Positions 37,766 to 46,641 of a stretch of 64,000 nt of DNA are shown one piece after another. The notes below the pieces were generated by a model. It saw only the letters and a list, made by a program, of their open reading frames with translations, was not told the origin of the DNA and searched no databases. This DNA is from Mycobacterium europaeum (GTDB lineage: Bacteria; Actinomycetota; Actinomycetes; Mycobacteriales; Mycobacteriaceae). Position 1 is the stretch's first letter, and each line of letters starts with the position of its first letter. The position numbers and the translations under genes are program-made. The stretch lies in NCBI RefSeq assembly GCF_002102155.1, contig NZ_LQOU01000006.1, positions 17,733 through 81,732 of the forward strand, given 5' to 3'.

Positions 37766-39601
37766 TCAGCGCGCGCCCAGGCTGCCGCTGAGGTATTGGG
37801 CGCGGCACGCGCGGCGCGCCAGTTTGCCGCTGGTGGTGCGCGGAATGGCGCCGGCCGGCAGGAAACGCACGTCGGCCACCGGCACACCGTGGCGGCGCGA
37901 GACCGCGGCGCGGATGGCCTCGATGGCCGGCTGCGGGTCGGCGCGGCTGGTTCCCGTGGCCCGCTCGGCGATGATCACCAGCTGTTGACCGGTGCCCTCG
38001 GCCGGCACCGCGAAGGCGGTCACGTACCCGCGCCGGACGATCGGCGACGCTTCTGCGACGGTCGCCTCGATGTGTTGCGGGTAGTGGTTGCGGCCGTCGA
38101 CGGTGACCATGTCGGCGATCCGGCCCGTGACGTACAGCTCGCCGTCGAGATGGGTGCCCAGGTCCCCGGTCCGCAGCCACGGGCGTTCGGCGGCGGCGCC
38201 CTGGGCGTGGCTGCCCTCGGCGAGCCGCGAGTGCAGCCGGGCGCCGAACGCTCGCCGGGTGTCGTCGGGCAGCCCCCAGTAACCCCGGCCGACGTTGTTG
38301 CCCTGGATCCAGATCTCACCGATACGACCGTCGGGCAGTTCGGTGCCGGTGTCCGGGTCGACGATGACGGCCCATTCGCTGCGGCCCACCTGACCGCAGG
38401 AGACCTGTGCCACCGCTCCCGGCGCGTCCGCCGCCACCCGCACCGCGCGCCCGGCGCCCAGCTCGTCGCGGTCGAAGTAGGCGGCGGTCGCCTGGGCGTC
38501 GGGGGCGATGGTCGCGACGAACAGCGTGGCCTCGGCGATGCCGTAGGAGGGCTTGAACGCGGTGGGCTGCAATCCGTACGGGGCGAACGCCTTGTTGAAG
38601 GTGGTGATCGCGTCGATGCTGACCGGTTCGGACCCGATGATCAGCACCACGTTGCTCAGGTCGACGTCGTCGCCCGGGGCGGGCAGGCCCCGCTGGGCCG
38701 TCCACTCGTAGGCGAAGTTCGGCGCCGCGGTGACGGCGCGCCCCGCCTGGGCGGACAAGGCCTTGATCCAGCGCTGCGGCCGGCGGACGAACGCGGCGGG
38801 CGACATCAGCGTGGAGTGTCCCCCGTACACCGCCGGGAAGCCGATCATCGACAGGCCCATGTCGTGGTAGAGCGGTAACCAGCTCACCCCGTGGGTGTTG
38901 CGGTCGAGCAGGTCGATCGACAGGATCATCTGCACGAGGTTGGTGCCGACGGCCCGGTGCGTGATCTCCACGCCCACCGGGGGCCGGGTCGAGCCCGACG
39001 TGTACTGCAGGTGCGAGACGTCGTCGTGGCGTAACTCGGTGGGCGCGAACGATTCCCGCGCCGAGTCGGGGATCTCGTCGATGACGAGGACCCGCGGGCG
39101 CCGCAATTGCGGAAGGGTGCTCAGAAAGTCCTCGACCGCGCCCCGGGCCGCCGCCGTCGTCAACACGACCGTCGGCTCCGAGTCGCGCAGGGCGGTATCG
39201 AGACGTTCCGCGTGCCCGGGCAACTCCGGCGCGAACAGCGGCACGGCGATGGTTCCGGCCTTGATCGCGGCATAGAAACCCATCACGTAGTCGAGGCTCT
39301 GCGGCGCCAGGACCGCGACGCGTTCGCCACGGCGGGCTGCCTGTTGGACGCGCGCGCCGATGGCTTCCAGCCGCACCCCGAACTGTTTCCACGTGACCTC
39401 CTCGACGAGCCCGTCGGCCGACCGGCTGTAGTCCAGGAATCGGTACGCCACGGCGTCACCGACGTTCGCGATGTTGCGCTCGATGAGCGAGATCAGCGTG
39501 ACGTCCGGCGGCGGCATGATGTTGCCGTCGGCATCCAGGCAGTCTTCGATCTCGAGCAAGCCGGGGGGAGCTTGGTTGTGCTGCCGGGAACCGAACGCCA
39601 T
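37766..39601 (-). CDS. Fatty acyl-AMP ligase (FAAL), FadD32-like
   Basis: This 611-residue adenylating enzyme has the P-loop LQYTSGSTRPPVGV, WLPLYHDMGL, KPSYGIAEATLF, the hinge GRIADMVTVDGRNHYPQHIE and a C-terminal GAIPRTTSGKLARRACR with the active Lys. Stretches are close to FadD32, which activates meromycolate for Pks13, including the FAAL-specific insertion region. No polyketide synthase or acyl carrier protein is next to it, so it may serve another carrier. ATG 39601 gives the natural MAFGSR lead; an in-frame TTG six codons earlier is possible. Confidence 0.9.
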   Translation of the reverse strand: MAFGSRQHNQAPPGLLEIEDCLDADGNIMPPPDVTLISLIERNIANVGDAVAYRFLDYSRSADGLVEEVTWKQFGVRLEAIGARVQQAARRGERVAVLAPQSLDYVMGFYAAIKAGTIAVPLFAPELPGHAERLDTALRDSEPTVVLTTAAARGAVEDFLSTLPQLRRPRVLVIDEIPDSARESFAPTELRHDDVSHLQYTSGSTRPPVGVEITHRAVGTNLVQMILSIDLLDRNTHGVSWLPLYHDMGLSMIGFPAVYGGHSTLMSPAAFVRRPQRWIKALSAQAGRAVTAAPNFAYEWTAQRGLPAPGDDVDLSNVVLIIGSEPVSIDAITTFNKAFAPYGLQPTAFKPSYGIAEATLFVATIAPDAQATAAYFDRDELGAGRAVRVAADAPGAVAQVSCGQVGRSEWAVIVDPDTGTELPDGRIGEIWIQGNNVGRGYWGLPDDTRRAFGARLHSRLAEGSHAQGAAAERPWLRTGDLGTHLDGELYVTGRIADMVTVDGRNHYPQHIEATVAEASPIVRRGYVTAFAVPAEGTGQQLVIIAERATGTSRADPQPAIEAIRAAVSRRHGVPVADVRFLPAGAIPRTTSGKLARRACRAQYLSGSLGAR

Positions 39602-39793
39602 GGACAACACTGTAGGCAAGGCCGGCGGGCGGCGGCCGTGAACGTGATCATCGGCACCCCGGGGGCGAAGGGCGTTGAGGCCGAACTGAATTCGCCTGTC
39701 CCGCGAACCCCGTCCCGGGGATGCGCAGTGTGGGCGATAACCTACCCGCGAGCGGCACGCAGGGTCGCCGACGATGCCAGCGGGGGTTTGGTC

Positions 39794-40261
39794 ATGTCAG
39801 GCAGGACATTTTCTTTCGAGGTGAACCGCACCAGCACCGCGCCCGCCGCGACGCTGTTCCGGCTCGTCACCGACGGCGCCAACTGGTCGAAGTGGGCCAA
39901 GCCCATCGTCGTGCAGTCGAGCTGGGCGCGGCAGGGCGATCCCGCGCCCGGCGGCATCGGGGCCATCCGCAAGGTGGGACTGTGGCCGGTCCTGGTCCAG
40001 GAGGAGACCGTCGAGTACGAGCAGGATCGCCGGCATGCCTACCGGCTGGTCGGGCCCCCGACACCCGCCAAGGATTACTCGGGCGAGGTGGTGTTCACAC
40101 CGAACCCGGCGGGCGGAACCGACATCCGCTGGACCGGTTCGTTCACCGAGGGCGTCCGCGGGACGGGTCCGGCGATGCGTGCCGCCATGGGCGGCGCGGT
40201 CCGGTACTTCGCCGGTCGCCTGGTGAAGGCGGCCGAGCGGGAATCGAACGGCCGGCGCTAG
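39794..40261 (+). CDS. SRPBCC family protein
   Basis: This 155-residue START/Bet v1-like protein has TAPAATLFRLVTDGANWSKWAKP, VQEETVEYEQDRRHAYRL, and a long C-terminal helix (AMGGAVRYFAGRLVKAAER). This fold binds hydrophobic ligands; many mycobacterial copies have unknown roles. It starts at ATG 39794 and is divergent from the FAAL gene 193 bases away. Confidence 0.85.
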   Translation: MSGRTFSFEVNRTSTAPAATLFRLVTDGANWSKWAKPIVVQSSWARQGDPAPGGIGAIRKVGLWPVLVQEETVEYEQDRRHAYRLVGPPTPAKDYSGEVVFTPNPAGGTDIRWTGSFTEGVRGTGPAMRAAMGGAVRYFAGRLVKAAERESNGRR

Positions 40262-40291
40262 CCCGTTTCCCAAGGTGCAGCGGCTGAGCCG

Positions 40292-41455
40292 CTACGTCGC
40301 GCCGACCTCGTCCTGGTACTTCTTCGTCATGTGCGCGACGGCGTCCAGCTGCGATTGCGCCAGGCTGTCGCGGGCCTGTCCGGCACGCGCGGCGGCATCC
40401 AGCGTCGGCTGCGCCTGGCCCTGGAAATGCGGCATGACTTCGGCGGCAAACAACTCCGCGGACCGCCGCGTGGCGGCCGGGTTGGCCCACTCGTGGCCCA
40501 TCTGCAGCATGCAGCCGAACCCGCCGGATTGATCCCACAGGCGCTGCACCTGCTGGCGCGCCCGCTCGGGCGTGCCGATCACGCCCGCCCCGTTGTCGTT
40601 GATGACGTCGATCATCTCGTCGAGCTGCTCGCCGGGCATCGTCATCTGCGGGAAGGCGGCCACTTTCTGGAAATAGTGGAACCATGGCTCGATGCCGAAC
40701 TTGACCTCTTCCCGGGCCTGCTTCTCGGTCTCGGCGAGATGGAACAGGCCGACCAGGCTCCAGTTCCTGCGGTCGACCTGGGTGCCGAAGGCCGCCGCAC
40801 GCTCCTCGACGATGCCCCAGTGGTAGGAGAGCGCGTTGAAACCCTCGACGGTCAACGTCGCACCGATGGACAGCAAGCCGATGCCATGCTTGCCCGCCAG
40901 CCGCGCACCGGTTGGCGATGCGACCGCGGCGACCGAGAGCGGGATCCCGCCGTCCGAGTACGGGGCGAGCTGCAGCTTGGCGTCGAACAACTGATGCGTG
41001 GCCGTCTTGGCGCTCACCGTCTCCCCCGCCAGCAGCCGGACGACGATGTCGAGGTTCGTTTCGAGCAGCTCGCGGGTGTCCGTGGGGGTAAGCCCGATCA
41101 TCGACGAGTCGCTGGGCAGTGAACCCGGGCCCACACCGCCGATGATCCGGCCGTGGGTGAGGTGATCGAGCAACATCAGCCGGTCGGCGACCCAGAGCGG
41201 GTTGTGATACGAGAGCGAAATGACCCCGGTGCCAAAGCGAATGCGCTTGGCGCGTTCGGCCGCGGCGGCGATGAAGATCTCCGGTGAGCTGATGATCTCG
41301 CTGCCCGCCGAGTGGTGTTCGCCCAACCACACTTCGTCGAAGCCCAGGGCGTCGAGGTGCTCGATGAACTCGAGGTCGCGCTGCAATGCCAGCGTCGGAT
41401 TCGTGCCCGCCCGATGGAACGGGGCGATGAAGTATCCAAACCTGAGCTTCGCCAT
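40292..41455 (-). CDS. LLM-class flavin-dependent monooxygenase
   Basis: This 387-residue luciferase-like protein has GYFIAPFHRAGTNPTLALQRDLEFIEHLDALGFDEVWLGEHHSAG, read in parts, and GVISLSYHNPLWVADRL, IIGGVGPGSLPSDS and GTPERARQQVQRLWD. It is of the alkanal or limonene-monooxygenase type that needs reduced FMN. The substrate is unknown. It converges on the SRPBCC gene. Confidence 0.88.
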   Translation of the reverse strand: MAKLRFGYFIAPFHRAGTNPTLALQRDLEFIEHLDALGFDEVWLGEHHSAGSEIISSPEIFIAAAAERAKRIRFGTGVISLSYHNPLWVADRLMLLDHLTHGRIIGGVGPGSLPSDSSMIGLTPTDTRELLETNLDIVVRLLAGETVSAKTATHQLFDAKLQLAPYSDGGIPLSVAAVASPTGARLAGKHGIGLLSIGATLTVEGFNALSYHWGIVEERAAAFGTQVDRRNWSLVGLFHLAETEKQAREEVKFGIEPWFHYFQKVAAFPQMTMPGEQLDEMIDVINDNGAGVIGTPERARQQVQRLWDQSGGFGCMLQMGHEWANPAATRRSAELFAAEVMPHFQGQAQPTLDAAARAGQARDSLAQSQLDAVAHMTKKYQDEVGAT

Positions 41456-41638
41456 TGAAGTCCCCTTGCATCCGAGTTGGCCAGAACCATAACTCGAATC
41501 CGATGTTCGGCCCAGGGGTTTCGCGTCGCAACGTTCGGATCGCGAGTTTCAGTCGGCGGGGCCGGGTGATCGCGGCCCCGCCGACTCAGGGAGCAAGTCT
41601 TCGTCTCGGTGCGCTACGGCCGGCTCAGCGCACGGATG

Positions 41639-42040
41639 TCAGTAGCCGCCGCAGACGTTGCCGACGCAACCCCCGCCGCCACCCGGGCCGCCGCCGCCAC
41701 CCCCGACACCGGGGATGCTGCCGCCACCGCCGCCGGGTCCGCCGCCGCCGCTCGGGCCGCCGGGGATCCCGCCGCCGCCACCGCCGGGCCCGCCACTGCC
41801 GGTGGGCCCGCCCGGGACCCCGCCGCCGCCACCGCCGGGCCCGCCGCCTCCCGTGGGGCCGCCCGTGGTGCCGCCGCCACCCGGTGTCGACGGAGCGACG
41901 CTCGATGAGGGCGTCGTCGTGGTCGTGGTGGTGGTGCTGCTGCTCGGCCCCTTGTTGCCGCCACCGCCACACCCGACCGCGAGCACCAGCATGGCCGCCC
42001 CGCTAAAGAGCGCGACCGAGGTTCTTGCTGCAGATCTCAT
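41639..42040 (-). CDS. Glycine-rich lipoprotein with Cys-pair tail
   Basis: This 133-residue protein has a lipoprotein signal peptide with lipobox LAVGC (Cys24). A Ser/Thr linker (SSSTTTTTTTTPSSS) follows, then three 17-residue Gly/Pro repeats (residues 60-110) and the end CVGNVCGGY. It should be anchored in the membrane with a flexible, possibly glycosylated stalk. No enzymatic domain is present. ATG 42040 is chosen because it begins the signal peptide. The next small exported protein upstream has a similar Cys-pair tail. Confidence 0.75.
   Translation of the reverse strand: MRSAARTSVALFSGAAMLVLAVGCGGGGNKGPSSSTTTTTTTTPSSSVAPSTPGGGGTTGGPTGGGGPGGGGGGVPGGPTGSGGPGGGGGGIPGGPSGGGGPGGGGGSIPGVGGGGGGPGGGGGCVGNVCGGY
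41711..41863 (-). repeat. Three 51-base tandem repeats in the Gly-rich lipoprotein
   Basis: Three in-frame units each encode GGPxGxGGPGGGGGxxP. The repeats make the mature protein a glycine/proline stalk and are likely sites of length variation. Confidence 0.75.
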
Positions 42041-42150
42041 CGGAGTCCCCAATCCCCACCCGCACGGGGTGCAGGTGGTCCACTTCTCCTTACCCCGGTG
42101 TGCGGGGCGGCAAACGGGATCCGACGCGGCGACTTGCGCTCCCCAAAACG

Positions 42151-42181
42151 CCGGTGGCCCATCACGCGGATGGGCCACCGG
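42151..42181 (-). terminator. Strong hairpin terminator after the small exported protein
   Basis: A perfect 13-base-pair stem (CCGGTGGCCCATC and its complement) with a 5-base loop begins 14 bases after the stop at 42195. Read on the minus strand it is followed by CGTTTTGGGG, so it fits an intrinsic terminator. Confidence 0.8.
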
Positions 42182-42194
42182 GACAACAGCCGCG

Positions 42195-42407
42195 CTAGCA
42201 GTCGAGGCCGGACACGCAGCCGGCCAGGGTGGCCACATGGGTGCCGGCGCCGGTCGTCGACGTCGCCGCCGTGCTGGACGACGGGTGCGTCGCCGCTGCC
42301 GGCGCGCCGCCCGCCGGGTCGATGCCGACCGCGCCGAATCCCACCGCCAGGGCAACCGCGGACATCCCGCCGAACACCGCAGCCGCCGTCTTGATCTGCG
42401 CCTTCAT
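42195..42407 (-). CDS. Small exported protein with Cys-pair tail
   Basis: This 70-residue protein has a signal peptide (KTAAAVFGGMSAVALAVGFG) and a short Ala/Ser/Thr-rich mature region, and ends AGCVSGLDC. ATG 42407 has a strong GGAGGAG Shine-Dalgarno (42414-42420, 6-base spacing). I do not recognise a named family. The two terminal Cys may pair or bind a ligand or metal. It is the first of two small exported genes on this strand, but the terminator at 42151 suggests it is mostly its own transcript. Confidence 0.75.
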   Translation of the reverse strand: MKAQIKTAAAVFGGMSAVALAVGFGAVGIDPAGGAPAAATHPSSSTAATSTTGAGTHVATLAGCVSGLDC

Positions 42408-42604
42408 CAACCGCTCCTCCCTGCTGCTGCGCGCCGTAACTGGCGCGCATCCATGACCTAATCCTACATCTGTGCAACTATTGCTAGACGACATATTTTC
42501 CGAGGGCATGGAGTGGATGTCGCACGAGGCGTGCCTCGTCGACCGCAGGGTGCTGAGGGTGGGTGCTGACGCGAGCGGAAAGCCCCTGGGACTGAGCCCG
42601 GTGG

Positions 42605-42641
42605 GACCGATGGCCCATCTCGGGCTAATGGGCCATCGGTC
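42605..42641. terminator. 14-base-pair hairpin downstream of aceA
   Basis: Perfect arms GACCGATGGCCCAT and ATGGGCCATCGGTC enclose a 9-base loop, about 170 bases past the aceA stop on the minus strand. There is no T-run, so it may be a late terminator or a leader hairpin of the small exported gene. Its core TGGCCCAT is also that of the hairpin at 42151. Confidence 0.5.
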
Positions 42642-42660
42642 AGCCAAATCGTATCCCCGG

Positions 42661-42676
42661 AAAACTGTTGTCATGC
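42661..42676 (-). repeat. Repeated GCAyGACAACAGTTTT element, copy downstream of aceA
   Basis: On the minus strand the 16 bases GCATGACAACAGTTTT are directly followed by CCGGGGATA (to 42652). The other copy, GCACGACAACAGTTTT at 45191-45206 upstream of aceA, is also followed by CCGGGGATA, but after a 37-base gap. Confidence 0.5.
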
Positions 42677-42810
42677 GGGAATTTACAAACCCGGCAATAA
42701 AAAATTTTCTTATTCGTAAATTGGACATCCGCTCTCGCCCGGGGAGAGCCGAAAACCGGATGGTATTGCCGTCCAACGCCTTCGCCACCGGCGAGAACGC
42801 CGTCCGCCGG

Positions 42811-45099
42811 CTAGTCCTCCTTGGTGATGAGCTTCCGCAGCGCCACGCGGTCGGGCTTCAGCAACTCCTCGATGCGCGGGTGGTTCACCTCGGCGACGAT
42901 GATCTCGCCGACCTCCTGGTACACCTCGCTGAAGATGCCGTGCGACTTCATCTTCGAGGTCTGGTACTGGTTGTCTTCCGTCGGCGTCACGTAGTACACC
43001 GCGTCGGCCTTGAAGCGGTGCACGAGCCAGAGGTGGATCAGCGTCATCAGCCGCTTCTGACGCAGCTTCTCGGCGAAGGTGTTCTGATCGCGGACGGTGA
43101 GGATGCTGCGGCCGTGGCGGTCCTTGATGGGGTCGAAGACGACGTTGGCCAGCTGTTCGTCCCCGTTGCCGTAAATGCCCAGCACTAGCACGTCCGACCC
43201 GGCGCGCCGGGGCCGCAACTGCACCCGCAGCTTCTCGCCGAGATGGTAATGCTCGCTCCACAGCGTGAGCCATTCCTCGAGCAGCTTCTTCGGCACCTCG
43301 GTCTGCACCAGATGCTGGTGCTGGGTCGAGCCCTTGCCCATCGCTTTGGTGGTCGCCGTTCGGCCGGAGGACGCCTGCAGCGCCGCGTCGCTGCGGGGGC
43401 CGCCGACCAGCGTCTGCGGCGTGCGGTACGGCGACTCCACCAGGCGCATCTTGCGCTGCAGGCGGGCCAGCGCCAGCATGCCGTCCTGCTTGAGGGAGGT
43501 GGCGAACTCCTCGGCCGCCACGCCGTCGATCTGGTGGCCGCCGTAGGTGATGAAGTTGAAGACGAAGCCCATCTTGCCGAGCTCCTCGGGGAATCGCTTC
43601 ATCTCCTCGTCGGTCATCCCGGTGGTGTCCCAGTTGAACGACGGCGACAGGTTGTAGGCCAGCATCTGGTCGGGGAACCTGGCGTGAATCGCCTCGGCGA
43701 ACTGGCGGGCATCGGCCAGGTCGGCGGTTTTGGTCTCCATCCACAGGATGTCGGCGAACGGGGCGGCCGCGAGCGACTTGGCGATCGCATACGGAATTCC
43801 GCCGCGAATCTGGTAGTAGCCCTCCGGCGTCTTCGCCAGCTCGCAGTCCCACGGCGGGTCTGCGCCAAGCTCTTTCGCTTTCTCCCGTGCCGCGTACAGC
43901 GACGCGGACTCGGAGAATTGCCGCCACTGCTCGGGACTCATGTCGACGGGTTCGTCCTCGCTCTCGCCGAACGCGAGCACCTCGGCGACGGCCTCGCCGT
44001 AGGTCATCAGCCCGGCGTCGTCTTCCCAGGCCGCCACAAACCGCGACTCGACCTGGTCGAAGAGGTCGTCGATGGATTCGTGCCCGTCCTCTCGCCGGGC
44101 GTTCACCGCCTCGGCGATCAGGCCCTGGATGCCCTGGCGCTCGAGCCAGGCTGTGGCGGCGGCGTACTCGGAATCGGCGAGCGCGTAGAGGAGGTGGCCG
44201 TTGAGCTCCTTGACGCCCAGCTCGTAGAACCGCCGGACCATCGCCAGGAAACACGACTTGTACGAAGGGATGTTGAGGTTGGTGGCGCCGAGCAGGAACG
44301 GCTGGTCGCGCTCGTCGGCGCGGCTGTCGATCAGGTTGGCCGCCTCGGCGTCGGTGCGCGCGACGATGATCCCCGGCACGCGCATGATGTCCAGCTGGAA
44401 GCGAGCCGCGTTGAGCCGCTTGATCTGTTCGTCGGACGGCACCAGCACCTTGCCGCCCTGGTGACCACACTTCTTGGTACCGGGGCGCTGGTCCTCGATG
44501 TGGTAGCCGGCCACGCCGACCTCGACGAAACGGCGGATCAGGTTGCGCACGTGCGGATCACCGCCGTGGCCGGTGTCCGCGTCGGCGATGATGAACGGGC
44601 GATAGTCGTAGGCGGGCGTGCTGGCGCGCTGCCGCTCGCTCATGTTCACGCGCAGGTACTGCTGATTGCGGTCGGCGGTGAGCAGGGCCCGCACCAGCAC
44701 CGCGGCGTCGTCGGGCACCTGGCTGAGCGGGTAGCTGGCGAGGTCGGGACCGGGGTCTTCGGTGGTGGAGCCCTTGGCCGAGGTCGCCCAGCCGCCGAGG
44801 TAAATGCCCTCGATGCCCATCCGCTTCATGGCCACCGCCTGGCCGGGCGAATAGGGCCCGAAGGTGGTGATGCTCTTCTTGGCGGCGAACAGTTCGCGCA
44901 GCCGGTCGTAGAAGGCCGTCGCCGCGTTGCGCGCCACCGGGTAGTCGGTGGGGATGGTGCCGCGTTGCTCGACGACCTGGCGGGCGGTGTAGAGGCGCGT
45001 GATGCCGGCGAACCGCGGGCCGTCCATGTACCGCTGCGTGGCGGCGATGTCGTCTTCGAACGATGTCCGGACCTCGGTGTCCGAGTCGATGATGGCCAT
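42811..45099 (-). CDS. aceA: Isocitrate lyase 2 (long form), intact
   Basis: This 762-residue ICL2 has the catalytic motif KKCGH with Cys211 in [12 protein letters not shown]. The metal-binding ADADTGHGG and [13 protein letters not shown] are N-terminal, and NLSPSFNWD comes later. The extra C-terminal domain (from about residue 600: [18 protein letters not shown]) is specific to ICL2 and regulates activity. In M. tuberculosis H37Rv this gene is split (Rv1915/Rv1916); here it is one frame. It cleaves isocitrate to glyoxylate and succinate for growth on fatty acids, and can act as a methylisocitrate lyase. A GAGGAG Shine-Dalgarno precedes the ATG. Confidence 0.97.
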   Translation of the reverse strand: MAIIDSDTEVRTSFEDDIAATQRYMDGPRFAGITRLYTARQVVEQRGTIPTDYPVARNAATAFYDRLRELFAAKKSITTFGPYSPGQAVAMKRMGIEGIYLGGWATSAKGSTTEDPGPDLASYPLSQVPDDAAVLVRALLTADRNQQYLRVNMSERQRASTPAYDYRPFIIADADTGHGGDPHVRNLIRRFVEVGVAGYHIEDQRPGTKKCGHQGGKVLVPSDEQIKRLNAARFQLDIMRVPGIIVARTDAEAANLIDSRADERDQPFLLGATNLNIPSYKSCFLAMVRRFYELGVKELNGHLLYALADSEYAAATAWLERQGIQGLIAEAVNARREDGHESIDDLFDQVESRFVAAWEDDAGLMTYGEAVAEVLAFGESEDEPVDMSPEQWRQFSESASLYAAREKAKELGADPPWDCELAKTPEGYYQIRGGIPYAIAKSLAAAPFADILWMETKTADLADARQFAEAIHARFPDQMLAYNLSPSFNWDTTGMTDEEMKRFPEELGKMGFVFNFITYGGHQIDGVAAEEFATSLKQDGMLALARLQRKMRLVESPYRTPQTLVGGPRSDAALQASSGRTATTKAMGKGSTQHQHLVQTEVPKKLLEEWLTLWSEHYHLGEKLRVQLRPRRAGSDVLVLGIYGNGDEQLANVVFDPIKDRHGRSILTVRDQNTFAEKLRQKRLMTLIHLWLVHRFKADAVYYVTPTEDNQYQTSKMKSHGIFSEVYQEVGEIIVAEVNHPRIEELLKPDRVALRKLITKED

Positions 45100-45190
45100 G
45101 GCCTTGAGCTCCTCTTCGGCGAGATTCCCCTGAATACGAGAGTCTATCCCCGGAACAGGCCGTTCAATCAGGGGTCAAAAGACCCGAGCC

Positions 45191-45206
45191 AAAACTGTTG
45201 TCGTGC
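45191..45206 (-). repeat. Repeated GCAyGACAACAGTTTT element, copy upstream of aceA
   Basis: GCACGACAACAGTTTT lies about 92 bases upstream of the aceA ATG, where a regulator would bind. It matches the element at 42661-42676 at 15 of 16 positions. It is not the RamB-type AAAACTTTGCAAA box. Confidence 0.5.
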
Positions 45207-45326
45207 TGTAGTCCGGCCGCCGTCGAGTGCCTCCCCGGGCCCGGGCGTGGCCGCCGGTGGGCGCCGGCCGCGCGCCCGGGCGACCACTTGGGATCGCATC
45301 AACATGCGGCGCAACCCTTTTCGCCA

Positions 45327-46043
45327 TTACGGCCTGATGGCCGCGCGTCGGCTCAGCCAGTCGCGCTGTCGGCGGACGAACTCGGCGTCGACCACGCTTC
45401 CATGTCCCGGGACGTAGAGGGCTTCCGATCCGCCGAGCGCAAGCACCCGATCGAGGGATGCCGGCCACGACGCGAGGTCGGAGTCCGCATCGATAGCCGG
45501 ATCTCCGGACTCCTCGATCAAGTCGCCGGTGAAGACGACGACCGGGTCGCCCGGGTTGGTCCCGGCGGCCACCGCCACCAAATCGGACGTGGTATGTCCG
45601 CGTCCGGGGTGCGCCACCACGACGGTGCGGTCGCCGAGGTCGATGACCGCGTCATACAGCCCCCGCTCCGGGCAACGCAGGGCCGCGATCGCCCGGTCGA
45701 TCGCCCACGGTTCGGCGCCGTGGCGCAGCGCGTCCTCGCGGAGTTCGCCCGTCGCCGAGGACAGCGCGTCGGCGACGCCGGGCGTGCAGTAGACGTCCGC
45801 CCCGGCGAACGCCGACGAACCCAGGACATGATCGAAATGCTTGTGCGTCAAGACGATATGGGTGACCGGGCCCCCGGCGAGCCGCCGCACGTCGGCCTCG
45901 ATCGCCGCCGCCTCGGTGAGGGTGGAACCGGTATCGACCAGCAGCGCCCCGCCGCTCCCCCACACCAGCCCGACCGTGACATCGCAGAACGGCAGCCGGG
46001 TGCGGTACGCGCGGTCGGTCAGCCGTTCCCACGTCAGGTGCAC
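45327..46043 (-). CDS. Metallo-beta-lactamase-fold hydrolase
   Basis: This 238-residue MBL protein has the zinc motif H-x-H-x-D-H as THKHFDHVLGSSAF, the later His in HPGRGHTTSDLV and Asp in FTGDLIEESGD, so both metal sites look complete. GTG 46043 starts the natural VHLTWERL lead; the open frame before it is Arg-rich. It corresponds in position and type to Rv1913, next to aceA in M. tuberculosis. Substrate unknown (glyoxalase II-like hydrolases are one option). Confidence 0.87.
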   Translation of the reverse strand: MHLTWERLTDRAYRTRLPFCDVTVGLVWGSGGALLVDTGSTLTEAAAIEADVRRLAGGPVTHIVLTHKHFDHVLGSSAFAGADVYCTPGVADALSSATGELREDALRHGAEPWAIDRAIAALRCPERGLYDAVIDLGDRTVVVAHPGRGHTTSDLVAVAAGTNPGDPVVVFTGDLIEESGDPAIDADSDLASWPASLDRVLALGGSEALYVPGHGSVVDAEFVRRQRDWLSRRAAIRP

Positions 46044-46155
46044 GGTTTCCGACGCTAGTCCGCGGCCGGCGGCACGACCAAGGCGTGCGCACGGCACATG
46101 ACGATGGCGGCGCAAAGTGGGTTTCTGGCGTCGTCGCTGTGGCTATGTTGCACCC

Positions 46156-46602
46156 ATGGCTGTCACCGAATTCCGAGAAGTCGTCATCGAGGCCACCCCC
46201 GATGAGGTCATGGGCGTGTTGTTCGACCTGGAGTCGTTGCCCGAGTGGTCCTCGGTGCATCAAAACGTCGACATCCTCGAACGCGACGATGAGGGCCACC
46301 CGCTGAGGTCCCGGCAAGTGGTCAAACTGGTGGGCTTCACGGAGGAGCAGGTGCTGTCCTACGTGGTGCACGACGACGGTGTCAGCTGGACGCTGGACAG
46401 CGCCAAGCAGCAGCGCGCGCAGGAGGGCCGGTACACGCTGACCCCCGACGGGGATTCCACTCGCGTCCGGTTCGACCTCACCGTCGACCTCCTGATGCCG
46501 GTTCCGGGCTTCCTGGTCAAGAGGGGCGCCAAGAGCCTGATGGACACCGCCACCAAGGGCTTGCGCAAGCGGGTCCTGGAAGTGAAGAAGTCCGGCGGCT
46601 AG
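46156..46602 (+). CDS. SRPBCC family (cyclase/dehydrase-like) protein
   Basis: This 148-residue START-fold protein has TEFREVVIEATPDEVMGVLFDLESLPEWSS, read in two parts, VSWTLDSAKQQRAQEGRYTL and a basic C-terminal helix. It is a common mycobacterial family thought to bind lipids; no catalytic residues are evident. It is divergent from the MBL gene and precedes the PEBP lipoprotein by 39 bases on the same strand. Confidence 0.87.
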   Translation: MAVTEFREVVIEATPDEVMGVLFDLESLPEWSSVHQNVDILERDDEGHPLRSRQVVKLVGFTEEQVLSYVVHDDGVSWTLDSAKQQRAQEGRYTLTPDGDSTRVRFDLTVDLLMPVPGFLVKRGAKSLMDTATKGLRKRVLEVKKSGG

Positions 46603-46641
46603 AACCTTTTCTATGGCGCCCCGGTCGGCGACACTTTCCCT

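Larger units (their letters stand above)
42408..42810. other. Non-coding region between aceA end and small exported gene
   Basis: About 400 bases have no convincing gene; an open + strand frame here is antisense to aceA. The stretch contains a 14-base-pair hairpin (42605-42641), a 16-base element repeated upstream of aceA (42661-42676), and an AT-rich block (about 42680-42722) that is unusual for this genome. The promoter of the small exported gene should lie here. Confidence 0.6.

Noticed and set aside
42472..43188. A + strand frame antisense to the end of aceA
   Set aside because: Most of it opposes aceA, and the rest is the AT-rich non-coding region with hairpins.
45191..45206. RamB operator upstream of aceA
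   Set aside because: The element reads AAAACTGTTGTC and lacks the TTTGCAAA core of known RamB sites.
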